NCBI GenBank assembly: GCA_028686145.1
Contig: JAQUCQ010000010.1
Coordinates: 1-25,274 of the forward strand
Source: Desulfuromonadaceae bacterium
Lineage (GTDB): Bacteria; Desulfobacterota; Desulfuromonadia; Geobacterales; Pseudopelobacteraceae
Length of the DNA stretch: 25,274 nucleotides
Reading direction: 5' to 3'
Below are positions 1-6,187 of this stretch, piece by piece. The position numbers were made by a program, and so were the translations under genes. The notes below the pieces were generated by a model. The model ran no database searches. It saw nothing but the letters and a program-made list of their open reading frames with translations, and had not been told where the DNA came from. Each line of letters opens with the position of its first letter. Positions within the stretch are counted from its first letter, which is position 1.

Positions 1-1
1 T

Positions 2-457
2 GCTGAACCGGAAATTACAGTTATCTGGTCAAGTATGTACGGAAATACAGAAAAGTTGGTTAAAAATATCGTGCAGGGCATACGCAAGGAAGAACTGCCA
101 GTTCATGTCCATCGAGTTCCAGAAGAGCATGTCGGAGCAATCCTTGCCTCTGCCTGGAAATCGGCCGGCATTATTATCGGTATGCCGACCTATGAATATG
201 AGATGTTTCCCCCGATGGCTTGGGTACTGGATATGTTCAGACGGAAAAAAGTCTGGAACAAAAAAGTCCTGCGTTTCGGTTCAGCCGGCTGGTCGGGTGG
301 AGCACAGCGTGAACTGGGTTCCCTGACGGAAAAAATGAAGTGGGAGTTCCTCGAGCCTATTGAATGGAAAGGAGCACCAACCTCTCATGAGTTGGAGCTG
401 GCTATGGTCCAAAGTCAAGCTTTGGCCAGACAAGTCAAAGAATACTGCCTTAAATAA
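2..457 (+). CDS. FprA-like A-type flavoprotein, C-terminal flavodoxin domain (5' truncated)
   Basis: The reading frame is open from base 2, so the gene begins outside the window. The visible part is a flavodoxin-like domain. The FMN phosphate loop SSMYGNTE follows a beta strand (ITVIW), and later segments IIIGMPTYEYEMFPP and FGSAGWSGGAQRE match the FMN-contacting loops of flavodiiron (A-type) flavoproteins. In that family this domain follows a metallo-beta-lactamase-like di-iron domain, and the proteins reduce O2 or NO using electrons from rubredoxin or another donor. The N-terminal di-iron domain is not in view, so a stand-alone flavodoxin cannot be strictly excluded, but the SSMYGNTE form and the C-terminal position favour FprA. 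It ends with TAA and about 190 bases without a clear terminator follow. Confidence 0.85.
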   Translation, partial: AEPEITVIWSSMYGNTEKLVKNIVQGIRKEELPVHVHRVPEEHVGAILASAWKSAGIIIGMPTYEYEMFPPMAWVLDMFRRKKVWNKKVLRFGSAGWSGGAQRELGSLTEKMKWEFLEPIEWKGAPTSHELELAMVQSQALARQVKEYCLK

Positions 458-619
458 CCAGAGGAGTTGTAGTGACTTACCGCCGAGGGAAACTGTCATA
501 CAGTTCTGTTGATCGCCTGAATCTGTAGACATCAAAGCTTGAACTGAGTACCTCAAAACAACATCATATTATCAATAATGACATCCTGCCACATAGTGGT
601 ATAATACGAATAGTCGCAG

Positions 620-648
620 TTTTTGTAGAAACCAACTTAATGTATAAT
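620..648 (+). promoter_or_regulatory. Candidate sigma-70 promoter for the small exported protein
   Basis: A perfect TATAAT lies at 643-648, with a weak -35 (TTTTTG at 620-625, 17-base spacing). The expected start of transcription near 655 lies after the TTG at 651, which supports the ATG at 678 as the true start. The stretch 458-619 upstream shows nothing beyond a small AACTG/CAGTT dyad near 490. Confidence 0.4.
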
Positions 649-677
649 ATTTGCATACCGATCTGAGGTCATTCAAG

Positions 678-938
678 ATGAAAAAACGATATTCCACAAT
701 TTTTACCATCACCGTTGCGACGTTACTCGTAGGTAGCGTTGCCTATGCCGCTAAAAAGAAACTACAGACTAAATCAAAACCTATGTTTCCAGATGTATCC
801 GAAGTTGATTTAGCTGCTGGTCTATTTGATGCGGATGTGAATCACAAGCAGAAATCATCAAAAGATAACGACACCAAAACATCTGGTGATGAGCAGCTTA
901 AAGACCTGATTATTGCAATGAAACCTGACAAAGAATAG
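678..938 (+). CDS. Small exported protein of unknown function
   Basis: An 86-residue protein that I do not recognise. It starts with a typical Sec signal: basic MKKR, a hydrophobic stretch TIFTITVATLLVGSVAYA, and probable cleavage after AYA. The mature part is short, charged and rich in Lys, Asp and Ser, without Cys, so it is probably a soluble periplasmic peptide. The ATG at 678 was chosen over an in-frame TTG at 651 because a TGAGGT ribosome site sits at 664-669, 8 bases upstream, and because the signal peptide begins here. It precedes two PilZ genes on the same strand but with a gap of about 150 bases. Base composition is AT-rich compared with the later half of the window. Confidence 0.65.
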   Translation: MKKRYSTIFTITVATLLVGSVAYAAKKKLQTKSKPMFPDVSEVDLAAGLFDADVNHKQKSSKDNDTKTSGDEQLKDLIIAMKPDKE

Positions 939-1090
939 ATAAGTAGAAAGACTCGTCTATCTGTTGTGGTTTCATCCCATATCCAAAAGTCATGCGGCGT
1001 TTGAATTTTCTCAATTATGTAAACAGCAATAGACATATTGTTGTTACAAAGCCCAATATGGATTAAACCGGCTCCCGATGGGTGACTTGT

Positions 1091-1363
1091 ATGGAAAGTA
1101 CGAGACATAATTTAAGAATCAAAGGTGATTCACATTGTCTCTTAACGAGTTGCAATGGGACTACCTATCATGCACTACTTGTTAACCTATCATTGGGCGG
1201 GGCATTGGTTGAGATTAATAATAACTTTTGCCCTGACTTGCACTTAGAGGATACATGCGAATTGACGCTGAGTGAAACTCCTAATACGTTCTCAACAAAG
1301 TTTACAGGGGTGATAGTACGACTTGAATCTGATGTTGTAGGGATTAGTTTTACACTTCAGTAA
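1091..1363 (+). CDS. Single-domain PilZ protein (putative c-di-GMP receptor)
   Basis: A 90-residue protein that is essentially one PilZ domain. The N-terminal arginine motif RxxxR is present as RHNLR, and the second c-di-GMP motif (D/N)xSxxG is present as NLSLGG about 25 residues later, followed by the usual beta-barrel pattern ending VVGISF. Known PilZ proteins bind c-di-GMP through these two motifs and alter motility, exopolysaccharide or transcription through a partner. No output domain is fused here, so it would act as an adaptor. Start choice: ATG at 1091 with GGGTGA just upstream; an in-frame GTG at 1082 is possible. It is followed by a paralogue at 1484. Confidence 0.8.
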   Translation: MESTRHNLRIKGDSHCLLTSCNGTTYHALLVNLSLGGALVEINNNFCPDLHLEDTCELTLSETPNTFSTKFTGVIVRLESDVVGISFTLQ

Positions 1364-1483
1364 CAAAGACCCGAGACATACCACTCTTGCTGTGACCTTT
1401 CCCCTATCAATGATAATATCCCGTAATTAATTTACTTATTGTCCTGTCAATGTAGTATTATTAGAAACTAAGGAGTAATTCAT

Positions 1484-1828
1484 ATGAAAAGTGAGAAAGA
1501 TGATTTCAAAATAATAGCAGGTTCACATTGTCTTCTGATGGGTCTTGATGGAGTCACCTATCAGGCGCTGCTAGGTGATTTGTCATTGACTGGTGCAGTG
1601 ATTAAGCTGAACAGTAATATTCCAAATGGCCTGCACGTTGGTGAAATGTGTGGTCTTATGCTAACTGGCAAGACTAAGTTGAGTTCTGAAAAGTATACCG
1701 GAAGAATAGTTGAACTTAGTTCTAATGGCGTGGGAATTAGTTTTAACCATCAGGAACATCAGCACCAGAAGCATAAATATTCTCCTCCTGAAAAGGTCGC
1801 ACAATTAAAAAATCCACCAAATAATTAA
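1484..1828 (+). CDS. Diverged PilZ-domain protein lacking the RxxxR motif
   Basis: A 114-residue paralogue of the protein encoded at 1091. Shared positions include GSHCLL versus DSHCLL, TYQALL versus TYHALL, DLSLTGA versus NLSLGGA and GVGISF versus VVGISF. The second PilZ motif DxSxxG is intact, but the N-terminal arginines are missing: KDDFKI stands where RHNLRI stands in the neighbour. Loss of RxxxR normally weakens or abolishes c-di-GMP binding, so this copy may work as a partner or decoy (inference). A His/Gln/Lys-rich, probably unstructured tail of about 30 residues follows the domain. AAGGAG at 1470-1475 sits 8 bases before the ATG, a strong ribosome site. Confidence 0.75.
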   Translation: MKSEKDDFKIIAGSHCLLMGLDGVTYQALLGDLSLTGAVIKLNSNIPNGLHVGEMCGLMLTGKTKLSSEKYTGRIVELSSNGVGISFNHQEHQHQKHKYSPPEKVAQLKNPPNN

Positions 1829-1864
1829 GGGGCTTCTTGAAAAACTGAAGATGCCGACAGCAAC

Positions 1865-2413
1865 TTAACCGGCAGCAAAATCAGCCCGTTGTCCTCGAAA
1901 ATCAGCTATCGGTGCTAGTATATGCTGCAAAGAATCGCCTTCGAGCATTCCATGTACCAATAACGCATCGGCAAGCTGTTCGACCACCCGCCAGATAAAG
2001 TCATCAGCCATCCATTCGTGCAGTTTGCGCATCACATTCAAGCTTACGAGCTGCACCTTAGCCGCGTCTTGAAGTATTACCCAGGCCTGTTCCTGCCATG
2101 CGGCCAAATCACTTAAAGCCACCACTGGATTTTCTTCAGGTTCTTCCTGCAAAAGAAAACTATCTTCGGCGGCAATTCCCGCCAGAGTCACCAAACCGAA
2201 TTCATAAAGTCTGAGAAACACCTTCCGATCAAGCAATACCTTGCCCAGCGCGGGTAGCCCTTCCCATGCGTCACATTGATCCGCATTGATCGATACGGAT
2301 GACACAACAAAGCGTTCCCTGCCCACAAGTGTTTGCACTACGGCGTGCCCTGCCTGATGAATTGCTATACGATGCGGATCAGGAATCATGATTATGCTGT
2401 CCGGGTAACACAT
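1865..2413 (-). CDS. M41/FtsH peptidase-like protein with altered HQAGH zinc motif
   Basis: A protein of about 182 residues resembling the C-terminal peptidase region of FtsH (M41) without the AAA domain or membrane segments. Three landmarks of that fold appear in order: HQAGHAVV near the N-terminus (FtsH: HEAGHA), LAGIAAEDSF (FtsH: LGGRAAEE) and LSDLAAWQEQAW (FtsH: SNDLxxAT, carrying the Asp zinc ligand). Both His and the Asp ligands are kept, but the catalytic Glu of HExxH is Gln (codon CAG), so classical proteolysis is unlikely. It lies immediately downstream of, and overlaps, the nitrogenase-associated gene and is probably translationally coupled to it. Start alternatives are ATG 2413 (used here), TTG 2419 and ATG 2389; the last lies two bases past the neighbour's stop codon. 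The assignment rests on motif order, not on a search. Confidence 0.6.
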   Translation of the reverse strand: MCYPDSIIMIPDPHRIAIHQAGHAVVQTLVGRERFVVSSVSINADQCDAWEGLPALGKVLLDRKVFLRLYEFGLVTLAGIAAEDSFLLQEEPEENPVVALSDLAAWQEQAWVILQDAAKVQLVSLNVMRKLHEWMADDFIWRVVEQLADALLVHGMLEGDSLQHILAPIADFRGQRADFAAG

Positions 2414-2802
2414 GGACAATTCCGCGGGTCTCTTTCACCGACGCTGTCGAGAGCAAGGCCAATCCAGTTGTGCACTTGCGCCACATCAAAGCCAGCCAAA
2501 CGCTCGTTGCCTACCTGCATCAGCGGTCGCACTATAAAGAGCGGTTCGGCCACCATTAGGCGCAGAGCCTCTTCCCGCTTATAGTTGCCAGGGGCCACCT
2601 CCCCTGCCTTCACTTTCGGATGAGCCGGGTTGAACCACTCGGTTATCGGTCGGGTTCCAAAAAACTGCGCGAGAACTTCTTCGCTCCACGGTTCGGTGAG
2701 CAGGTTACGTACTTCTAGCTCATGCCCGGAAGCAAGTAGTATCTCTTTTTGGCGGGCATTTCCCTGGCAGCCCGGTTTTTCCCAAAAAGTAATCTTGGCC
2801 AT
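2392..2802 (-). CDS. Nitrogenase-associated ArsC/Spx-family protein (NifO-like)
   Basis: A 136-residue thioredoxin-fold protein of the ArsC/Spx superfamily. The N-terminus AKITFWEKPGCQGNARQK with a single active-site-like Cys12 followed by NxRQK, then LLASGHELEVRNLL and GTRPITEWFN, matches the 'nitrogenase-associated' branch found near nif genes of diazotrophs. The catalytic role of that branch is not established; true arsenate reduction is unlikely because its CxxNxRQ motif differs from that of ArsC. The C-terminal tail carries an extra CPC (NCPCVTRTA). The ATG at 2802 has GGAGG 4 bases upstream. A leader of about 140 bases with its own promoter and a terminator hairpin precedes it, and the M41-like gene overlaps its 3' end, so the two form an operon. 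Confidence 0.75.
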   Translation of the reverse strand: MAKITFWEKPGCQGNARQKEILLASGHELEVRNLLTEPWSEEVLAQFFGTRPITEWFNPAHPKVKAGEVAPGNYKREEALRLMVAEPLFIVRPLMQVGNERLAGFDVAQVHNWIGLALDSVGERDPRNCPCVTRTA

Positions 2803-2839
2803 AGGCCCTCCATAGTCAGCGTACTGTTCGAACTCTCAA

Positions 2840-2880
2840 ATAAAAAAATGCCCGACCACCTTTTCAGGTGCACCGAGCAT
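2840..2880 (-). terminator. Intrinsic terminator in the leader of the NifO-like gene (attenuator candidate)
   Basis: Read on the minus strand, 2880-2848 forms a stem of about 14 base pairs (nine outer, five inner, one bulged G; outer arms ATGC/GCAT, inner arm CACCT/AGGTG with a GAAA-type loop), followed directly by seven T and then ATTT. No T-run exists on the plus strand, so it works only toward lower coordinates. It lies between the candidate promoter at 2952-2979 and the ATG at 2802, so it must terminate within the gene's own leader or end a short RNA of about 100 nt. Confidence 0.75.
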
Positions 2881-2951
2881 CGTTGCATGGCCGACTGATG
2901 TCGTTATATGGATAAACAATATACCGAACGTCTTATATTTTATTTTTTCAG

Positions 2952-2979
2952 ACTATACCTTATATGTCATCACTGTCAA
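2952..2979 (-). promoter_or_regulatory. Sigma-70-type promoter for the NifO-like operon leader
   Basis: On the minus strand TTGACA (2979-2974) is followed after 16 bases by TATAGT (2957-2952). Transcription would start near 2945, about 65 bases before the terminator hairpin and 143 bases before the ATG of the NifO-like gene. Confidence 0.6.
2956..2965. repeat. Partial copy of the palindromic operator-like site
   Basis: The 10 bases TACCTTATAT are identical to the first 10 of the perfect palindrome at 3038-3053, 82 bases away. This copy overlaps the -10 region of the minus-strand promoter, as a repressor or co-regulator site would. Confidence 0.4.
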
Positions 2980-3037
2980 ATATTCACCTAACGTATTTAA
3001 GCCCTTTAAAAAACTGCAGTTACGTCATGAGCTTACA

Positions 3038-3053
3038 TACCTTATATAAGGTA
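3038..3053. promoter_or_regulatory. 16-bp perfect palindrome, candidate activator/enhancer site
   Basis: TACCTTATATAAGGTA is fully self-complementary. It lies about 95-110 bases upstream of the sigma-54 promoter at 3146, the usual distance for a bacterial enhancer-binding protein, and a partial copy covers the divergent promoter at 2952-2979. The protein that binds it cannot be named from the sequence. Confidence 0.4.
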
Positions 3054-3145
3054 AGGCTTGGAGCATATAGAGTCAGACTAGTTTCAGCAACTCTGGAGCA
3101 TTTATTTTATTACGTACTTTCGGCATGTTACACTATTTCAATATT

Positions 3146-3161
3146 TGGCACGGCATCTGCA
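3146..3161 (+). promoter_or_regulatory. Sigma-54 (RpoN) promoter
   Basis: TGGCACGGCATCTGCA matches the -24/-12 consensus TGGCACG-N4-TTGCW with one difference (C for the first T of TTGC). GG at 3147-3148 and GC at 3159-3160 are separated by the required 10 bases. The start of transcription would be near 3172, some 30 bases before the ATG at 3204. Confidence 0.75.
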
Positions 3162-3203
3162 TTTATAAAAAAAGATTTGCCAAATTATATGGAGGTTTTA
3201 CCC

Positions 3204-3437
3204 ATGAAAAAAGTTCTTGCTTCAATCGTTGCTGCTCTCGTTGCTATGTCTTTCTCTGCTGTAGTTTTCGCTGCTGAAGTTGCTGCTCCTGCTGCTGATG
3301 CTGCTGCTCCTGCTGTAGAGAAAAAAGAAGTAAAGAAAGTAAAGAAACACAAAAAAGTAAAGAAAGCCAAAAAAGCAAAAAAAGAAATGAAAGAAATGGA
3401 AATGAAAAAAGAAGAAGCAGCTCCTGCTGCAAAGTAA
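3204..3437 (+). CDS. Lys/Ala-rich exported small protein
   Basis: A 77-residue protein with a clear Sec signal (MKKVLASIVAALVAMSF..., cleavage likely after VFA). The mature part of about 53 residues is built almost only of Ala, Lys, Val, Glu, Met and Pro: an Ala/Pro segment, then closely spaced KKxKK repeats (KKVKKHKKVKKAKKAKK), then an EMKEME acidic-Met stretch and a final AAPAAK. It resembles low-complexity periplasmic proteins of unknown role, such as acid-shock-like or nucleic-acid-binding-like peptides, but no family can be assigned. GGAGG at 3191-3195 sits 8 bases before this ATG, and the sigma-54 promoter lies just upstream, so the longer in-frame ORF beginning at 2964 is not the real start. 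A strong terminator follows. Confidence 0.85.
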   Translation: MKKVLASIVAALVAMSFSAVVFAAEVAAPAADAAAPAVEKKEVKKVKKHKKVKKAKKAKKEMKEMEMKKEEAAPAAK

Positions 3438-3458
3438 TTTCTTTTTCATAGCGTTTAA

Positions 3459-3490
3459 AAAGGCTGCATCTTCGGATGCAGCCTTTTTTT
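3459..3490 (+). terminator. Intrinsic terminator with UUCG tetraloop
   Basis: GGCTGCATC (3462-3470), loop TTCG, GATGCAGCC (3475-3483), then seven T; AAA before the stem also pairs with the T-run. It ends the transcript of the Lys/Ala-rich gene and, because of the upstream A-run, may also act on the opposite strand. Confidence 0.92.
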
Positions 3491-3613
3491 GTGTTATATC
3501 ATGAAATTACAGGTAATACTAAATTGGACATACCTTTGCCATTGTTGTGGAATAATAATGGGTTAAACACATATCTGGAAACTGTTCACCGGCCGGAATG
3601 ACGGTAAATATTT

Positions 3614-4231
3614 TTACAGAGGGTGACCTTCCCGAACCTGTCCGGCTACAACTTTGATACAGGCGGAAGGTCCGGCAAGATCACGGTAAAGCAGTACAAG
3701 AAAGCGTATTGTAACCAGGCGATGGATTGCCGCCTGAGTCAGACGATATAGCCAGTAGCGGATTTTATTGGGGGATGAGCTGCCCAGAATCAGCGGGCAG
3801 TAGTCGGAAAGCTGCAAAGTTGTCGTGATACCGGCGGGTACAGCTTTAACCGAAAAACTGAGCTCACCACGATCGCACTGGTGCTTTTGAACCAGCAGAC
3901 CACCGCAAATACGCAGGAGCACTGCATCTCCCTCTTTTAATGGCTTCAGAAAGCTGATCAGGCTCCAACGGGTGGCCAACAACCGGAATTCAACGCCGTT
4001 TTCAGAAATAATTGGGCGAATGATTGATAATGTTGCATGCCGAATATATGAAAGATAGCGGTGCAAGAGGTCGCGAGAAGTGAGGCCGGCAGCAACACTG
4101 TGCGGAAAAGTGGTCCATTGGATTGAGAATACGGAAGAGTCTTCCATCATGACCTGCTGGCACACTATTTCCTGATGCGAATAATGACTGACCATGTTAT
4201 GAATTCTGCCATCGAGAATAGTCAATTGCAA
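3614..4231 (-). CDS. Unrecognised protein, about 205 residues
   Basis: I do not recognise a family. The protein has no signal peptide, membrane segment or metal motif that I can see. It reads as an alpha/beta protein: a middle section (FLKPLKEGDAVLLRICGGLLV) looks like a small beta-barrel with a 'GDxVxLRI' turn reminiscent of PilZ or OB-like folds, and the C-terminal part (IRYWLYRLTQAAIHRLVTIRFLVLLYRDL) is helical and rich in Arg, Leu and Tyr. The start is uncertain: TTG at 4231 has only a weak GGA upstream, while an ATG at 4195 lacks a ribosome site. It diverges from the SDR gene at 4286 with only about 55 bases between starts, so both probably share a regulatory region. Confidence 0.6.
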   Translation of the reverse strand: MQLTILDGRIHNMVSHYSHQEIVCQQVMMEDSSVFSIQWTTFPHSVAAGLTSRDLLHRYLSYIRHATLSIIRPIISENGVEFRLLATRWSLISFLKPLKEGDAVLLRICGGLLVQKHQCDRGELSFSVKAVPAGITTTLQLSDYCPLILGSSSPNKIRYWLYRLTQAAIHRLVTIRFLVLLYRDLAGPSACIKVVAGQVREGHPL

Positions 4232-4285
4232 TCATATTCCGGCTCTTTGGCGATAACTGATCACAGATAAGGGGGAACGCCGCGT

Positions 4286-5185
4286 ATGACCAGATTACCC
4301 GGACAGATACTTGTCACAGGAGCCAATGGTTTTGTTGGGAGACTTGTGCGTAAGAGGCTTCTTGATGACGGTTTTGCCGTACGCTGCCTCGTACGCAACG
4401 CTGCTTCATGTGTGCAGGATGGTGCCGAGACGATCCTGGGCGACATGCTTAAGCCGGTTACGCTGGGAAAAGTTCTGGAAGGAATTGATACGGCATATTA
4501 TCTTGTGCATTCCATGGCTGCTGGCAGGGCCGGTTTTGAACGCCGTGATCGTGAGGCTGCCGAAAATTTTGTTGCAGCGGCTAACAATGCTGGTGTCCGG
4601 CGGGTGATTTATCTTGGAGGACTTGGCGAAACCGGCGACGACCTTTCCGGGCATCTTAAAAGCCGCCTTGAAGTGGCTGATATTCTTAAAAAAGGACAAT
4701 TTGCAACAACGTTTCTCCGCGCTGCCATAATTATTGGTGCCGGTGGTGCGTCATTCGAGATGGTCAAGTCACTGGTTGAGCGCCTGCCGCTTATGATTAC
4801 CCCCCGCTGGGTAACGACCCGCTGTCAACCGATTGCCGTGGCCGATGTGGTTGGTTACCTGGCCGGGTGCTTGGCCGATGAAAGGACATGCGGAAGGACT
4901 TTTGATATAGGAGGCTCGGATATCCTGCCATATAAGGAAATGATGGAACGTTTTGCCCGTATTGTGGGTCGGAAGCTTTGTATTCTGCCGGTGCCGGTAC
5001 TGACTCCCAAGTTGTCGTCGTACTGGGTCGGGTTCATAACTCCTGTGCCGCCATCGGTTTCCATGCCTTTGATTGAAGGGTTGAAGAATGAGGTTATATG
5101 CCGCGATGTGGCTATTCGTGATCTCATTCCTTTACGGCTGACGCCGTATGACGAAGCGGTTTGCACCGCCCTGCAGGAGAATTAA
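4286..5185 (+). CDS. Atypical SDR-family NAD(P)-binding protein (epimerase/NmrA-like)
   Basis: A 299-residue Rossmann-fold protein. The cofactor loop TGANGFVG (residues 11-18) follows strand ILV. An Arg after the second strand (CLVRN) favours NADP. The later AYYLVHSM and YLGGLGE segments are typical of the atypical SDR_a5/NmrA-like group, which usually lacks the YxxxK catalytic pair. A C-terminal substrate-lobe (FDIGGSDILPYKEMMERFA) is present, but no extra DUF2867 domain. A GGGGGA ribosome site lies 9 bases upstream. It is followed after 4 bases by the DUF523-DUF1722 gene, so the two are one operon. In other proteobacteria similar SDR and YbgA-type genes sit near photolyase; none is visible here. 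Confidence 0.8.
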   Translation: MTRLPGQILVTGANGFVGRLVRKRLLDDGFAVRCLVRNAASCVQDGAETILGDMLKPVTLGKVLEGIDTAYYLVHSMAAGRAGFERRDREAAENFVAAANNAGVRRVIYLGGLGETGDDLSGHLKSRLEVADILKKGQFATTFLRAAIIIGAGGASFEMVKSLVERLPLMITPRWVTTRCQPIAVADVVGYLAGCLADERTCGRTFDIGGSDILPYKEMMERFARIVGRKLCILPVPVLTPKLSSYWVGFITPVPPSVSMPLIEGLKNEVICRDVAIRDLIPLRLTPYDEAVCTALQEN

Positions 5186-5189
5186 TACC

Positions 5190-6155
5190 ATGTGTTCAGA
5201 TTTATTTACCCGCGGTGCTATCACTCTCGGCATCAGCTCCTGCCTTTTGGGAGAACATGTTCGCTACGATGGTGGCCATAAACTTGATCACTATATTGTA
5301 GGCACTCTGGGACGCTACTTTCGCTTTTTGCCGATCTGTCCTGAAGTAGGATGTGGGCTGCCGATACCGAGGGAGCCCATGCATCTGGAAGGGGATTCCG
5401 CCAACCCCCGCTTGATGACCATCAGAACGCGCATTGACCTGACCGCTCAGATGCTGGCCTTTTGTACGGCAAAGGTCAAGGAACTGGAAGATGAGGATCT
5501 CTGCGGCTTCATCTTCAAAAAAGATTCACCCAGTTCCGGCCTGTTCAACGTCAAGGTTTACAACAACGGCGTAGTGGTTAAAAGTGGCAGTGGCCTGTTT
5601 GCCGAAGCGATGGCTCGTCATTTCCCGCTGTTGCCGATGGAGGAGGAGGGGCGTCTGAGTGACCCGAAACTCAGGGAAAATTTCATTGAACGGGTCTTCT
5701 GTTATCGCCGCTGGAAGGATTTTCTGGCGTCCGGCCCGACCCTTGGTCGGTTGGTTGAATTCCACACCGCCCAAAAGCTGCTGATTATGGCCCACAGCCC
5801 TAAGGTTTATTACTCAATGGGCTCTCTGGTGGGGCAGGGGAGGGATTTGCCGTTATCGGAACTGCTCCGGCACTACGAAGAACAGTTCATGAAGGGAATG
5901 GCTCTTCACGCTACGACCAAAAAGAACACCAATGTTCTGCAGCATATGATGGGCTATTTCAAACAGCATCTTTCAGCCGAAGAAAAAGTTGAGTTGCTGG
6001 AGGTTATTGGCCAGTATCATGACAATCTGATGCCATTGATTGCGCCGTTGACTTTGATCAGACATTATGTCTTCAAATACAACCAGCAGTACCTGAAAGG
6101 GCAGTTTTACCTTTCACCCCATCCGGTTGAACTGATGCTGCGCAACCACGTGTAA
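5190..6155 (+). CDS. DUF523-DUF1722 protein (TudS/YbgA-like)
   Basis: A 321-residue two-domain protein. Residues 10-155 are DUF523, related to the thiouracil desulfurase TudS: ISSCLLGEHVRYDGGHK with Cys18, FLPICPEVGCGLPIPREP with Cys50 (and Cys55), and CGFIFKKDSPSSG. In DUF523 proteins this last motif normally ends SPSCG and supplies a third Cys for an Fe-S cluster; here it is Ser116 (codon TCC at 5535). Residues 190-320 are DUF1722 (YbgA): FHTAQKLLIMAHSP, YEEQFMKGM and a final NQQYLKGQFYLSPHPxEL. The start at 5190 is preferred over an upstream in-frame start because AGGAGA lies 9 bases before it and the previous gene ends at 5185. Function may be in desulfuration or nucleotide salvage, but that is inferred. 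Confidence 0.85.
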   Translation: MCSDLFTRGAITLGISSCLLGEHVRYDGGHKLDHYIVGTLGRYFRFLPICPEVGCGLPIPREPMHLEGDSANPRLMTIRTRIDLTAQMLAFCTAKVKELEDEDLCGFIFKKDSPSSGLFNVKVYNNGVVVKSGSGLFAEAMARHFPLLPMEEEGRLSDPKLRENFIERVFCYRRWKDFLASGPTLGRLVEFHTAQKLLIMAHSPKVYYSMGSLVGQGRDLPLSELLRHYEEQFMKGMALHATTKKNTNVLQHMMGYFKQHLSAEEKVELLEVIGQYHDNLMPLIAPLTLIRHYVFKYNQQYLKGQFYLSPHPVELMLRNHV

Positions 6156-6187
6156 GCATACTCATTTCTGGAAAGACTATTCGTTTT

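Noticed and set aside
2964..3203. In-frame N-terminal extension of the Lys/Ala-rich protein
   Set aside because: It spans the sigma-54 promoter and palindrome, has no ribosome site, and the signal peptide and GGAGG fix the start at 3204.
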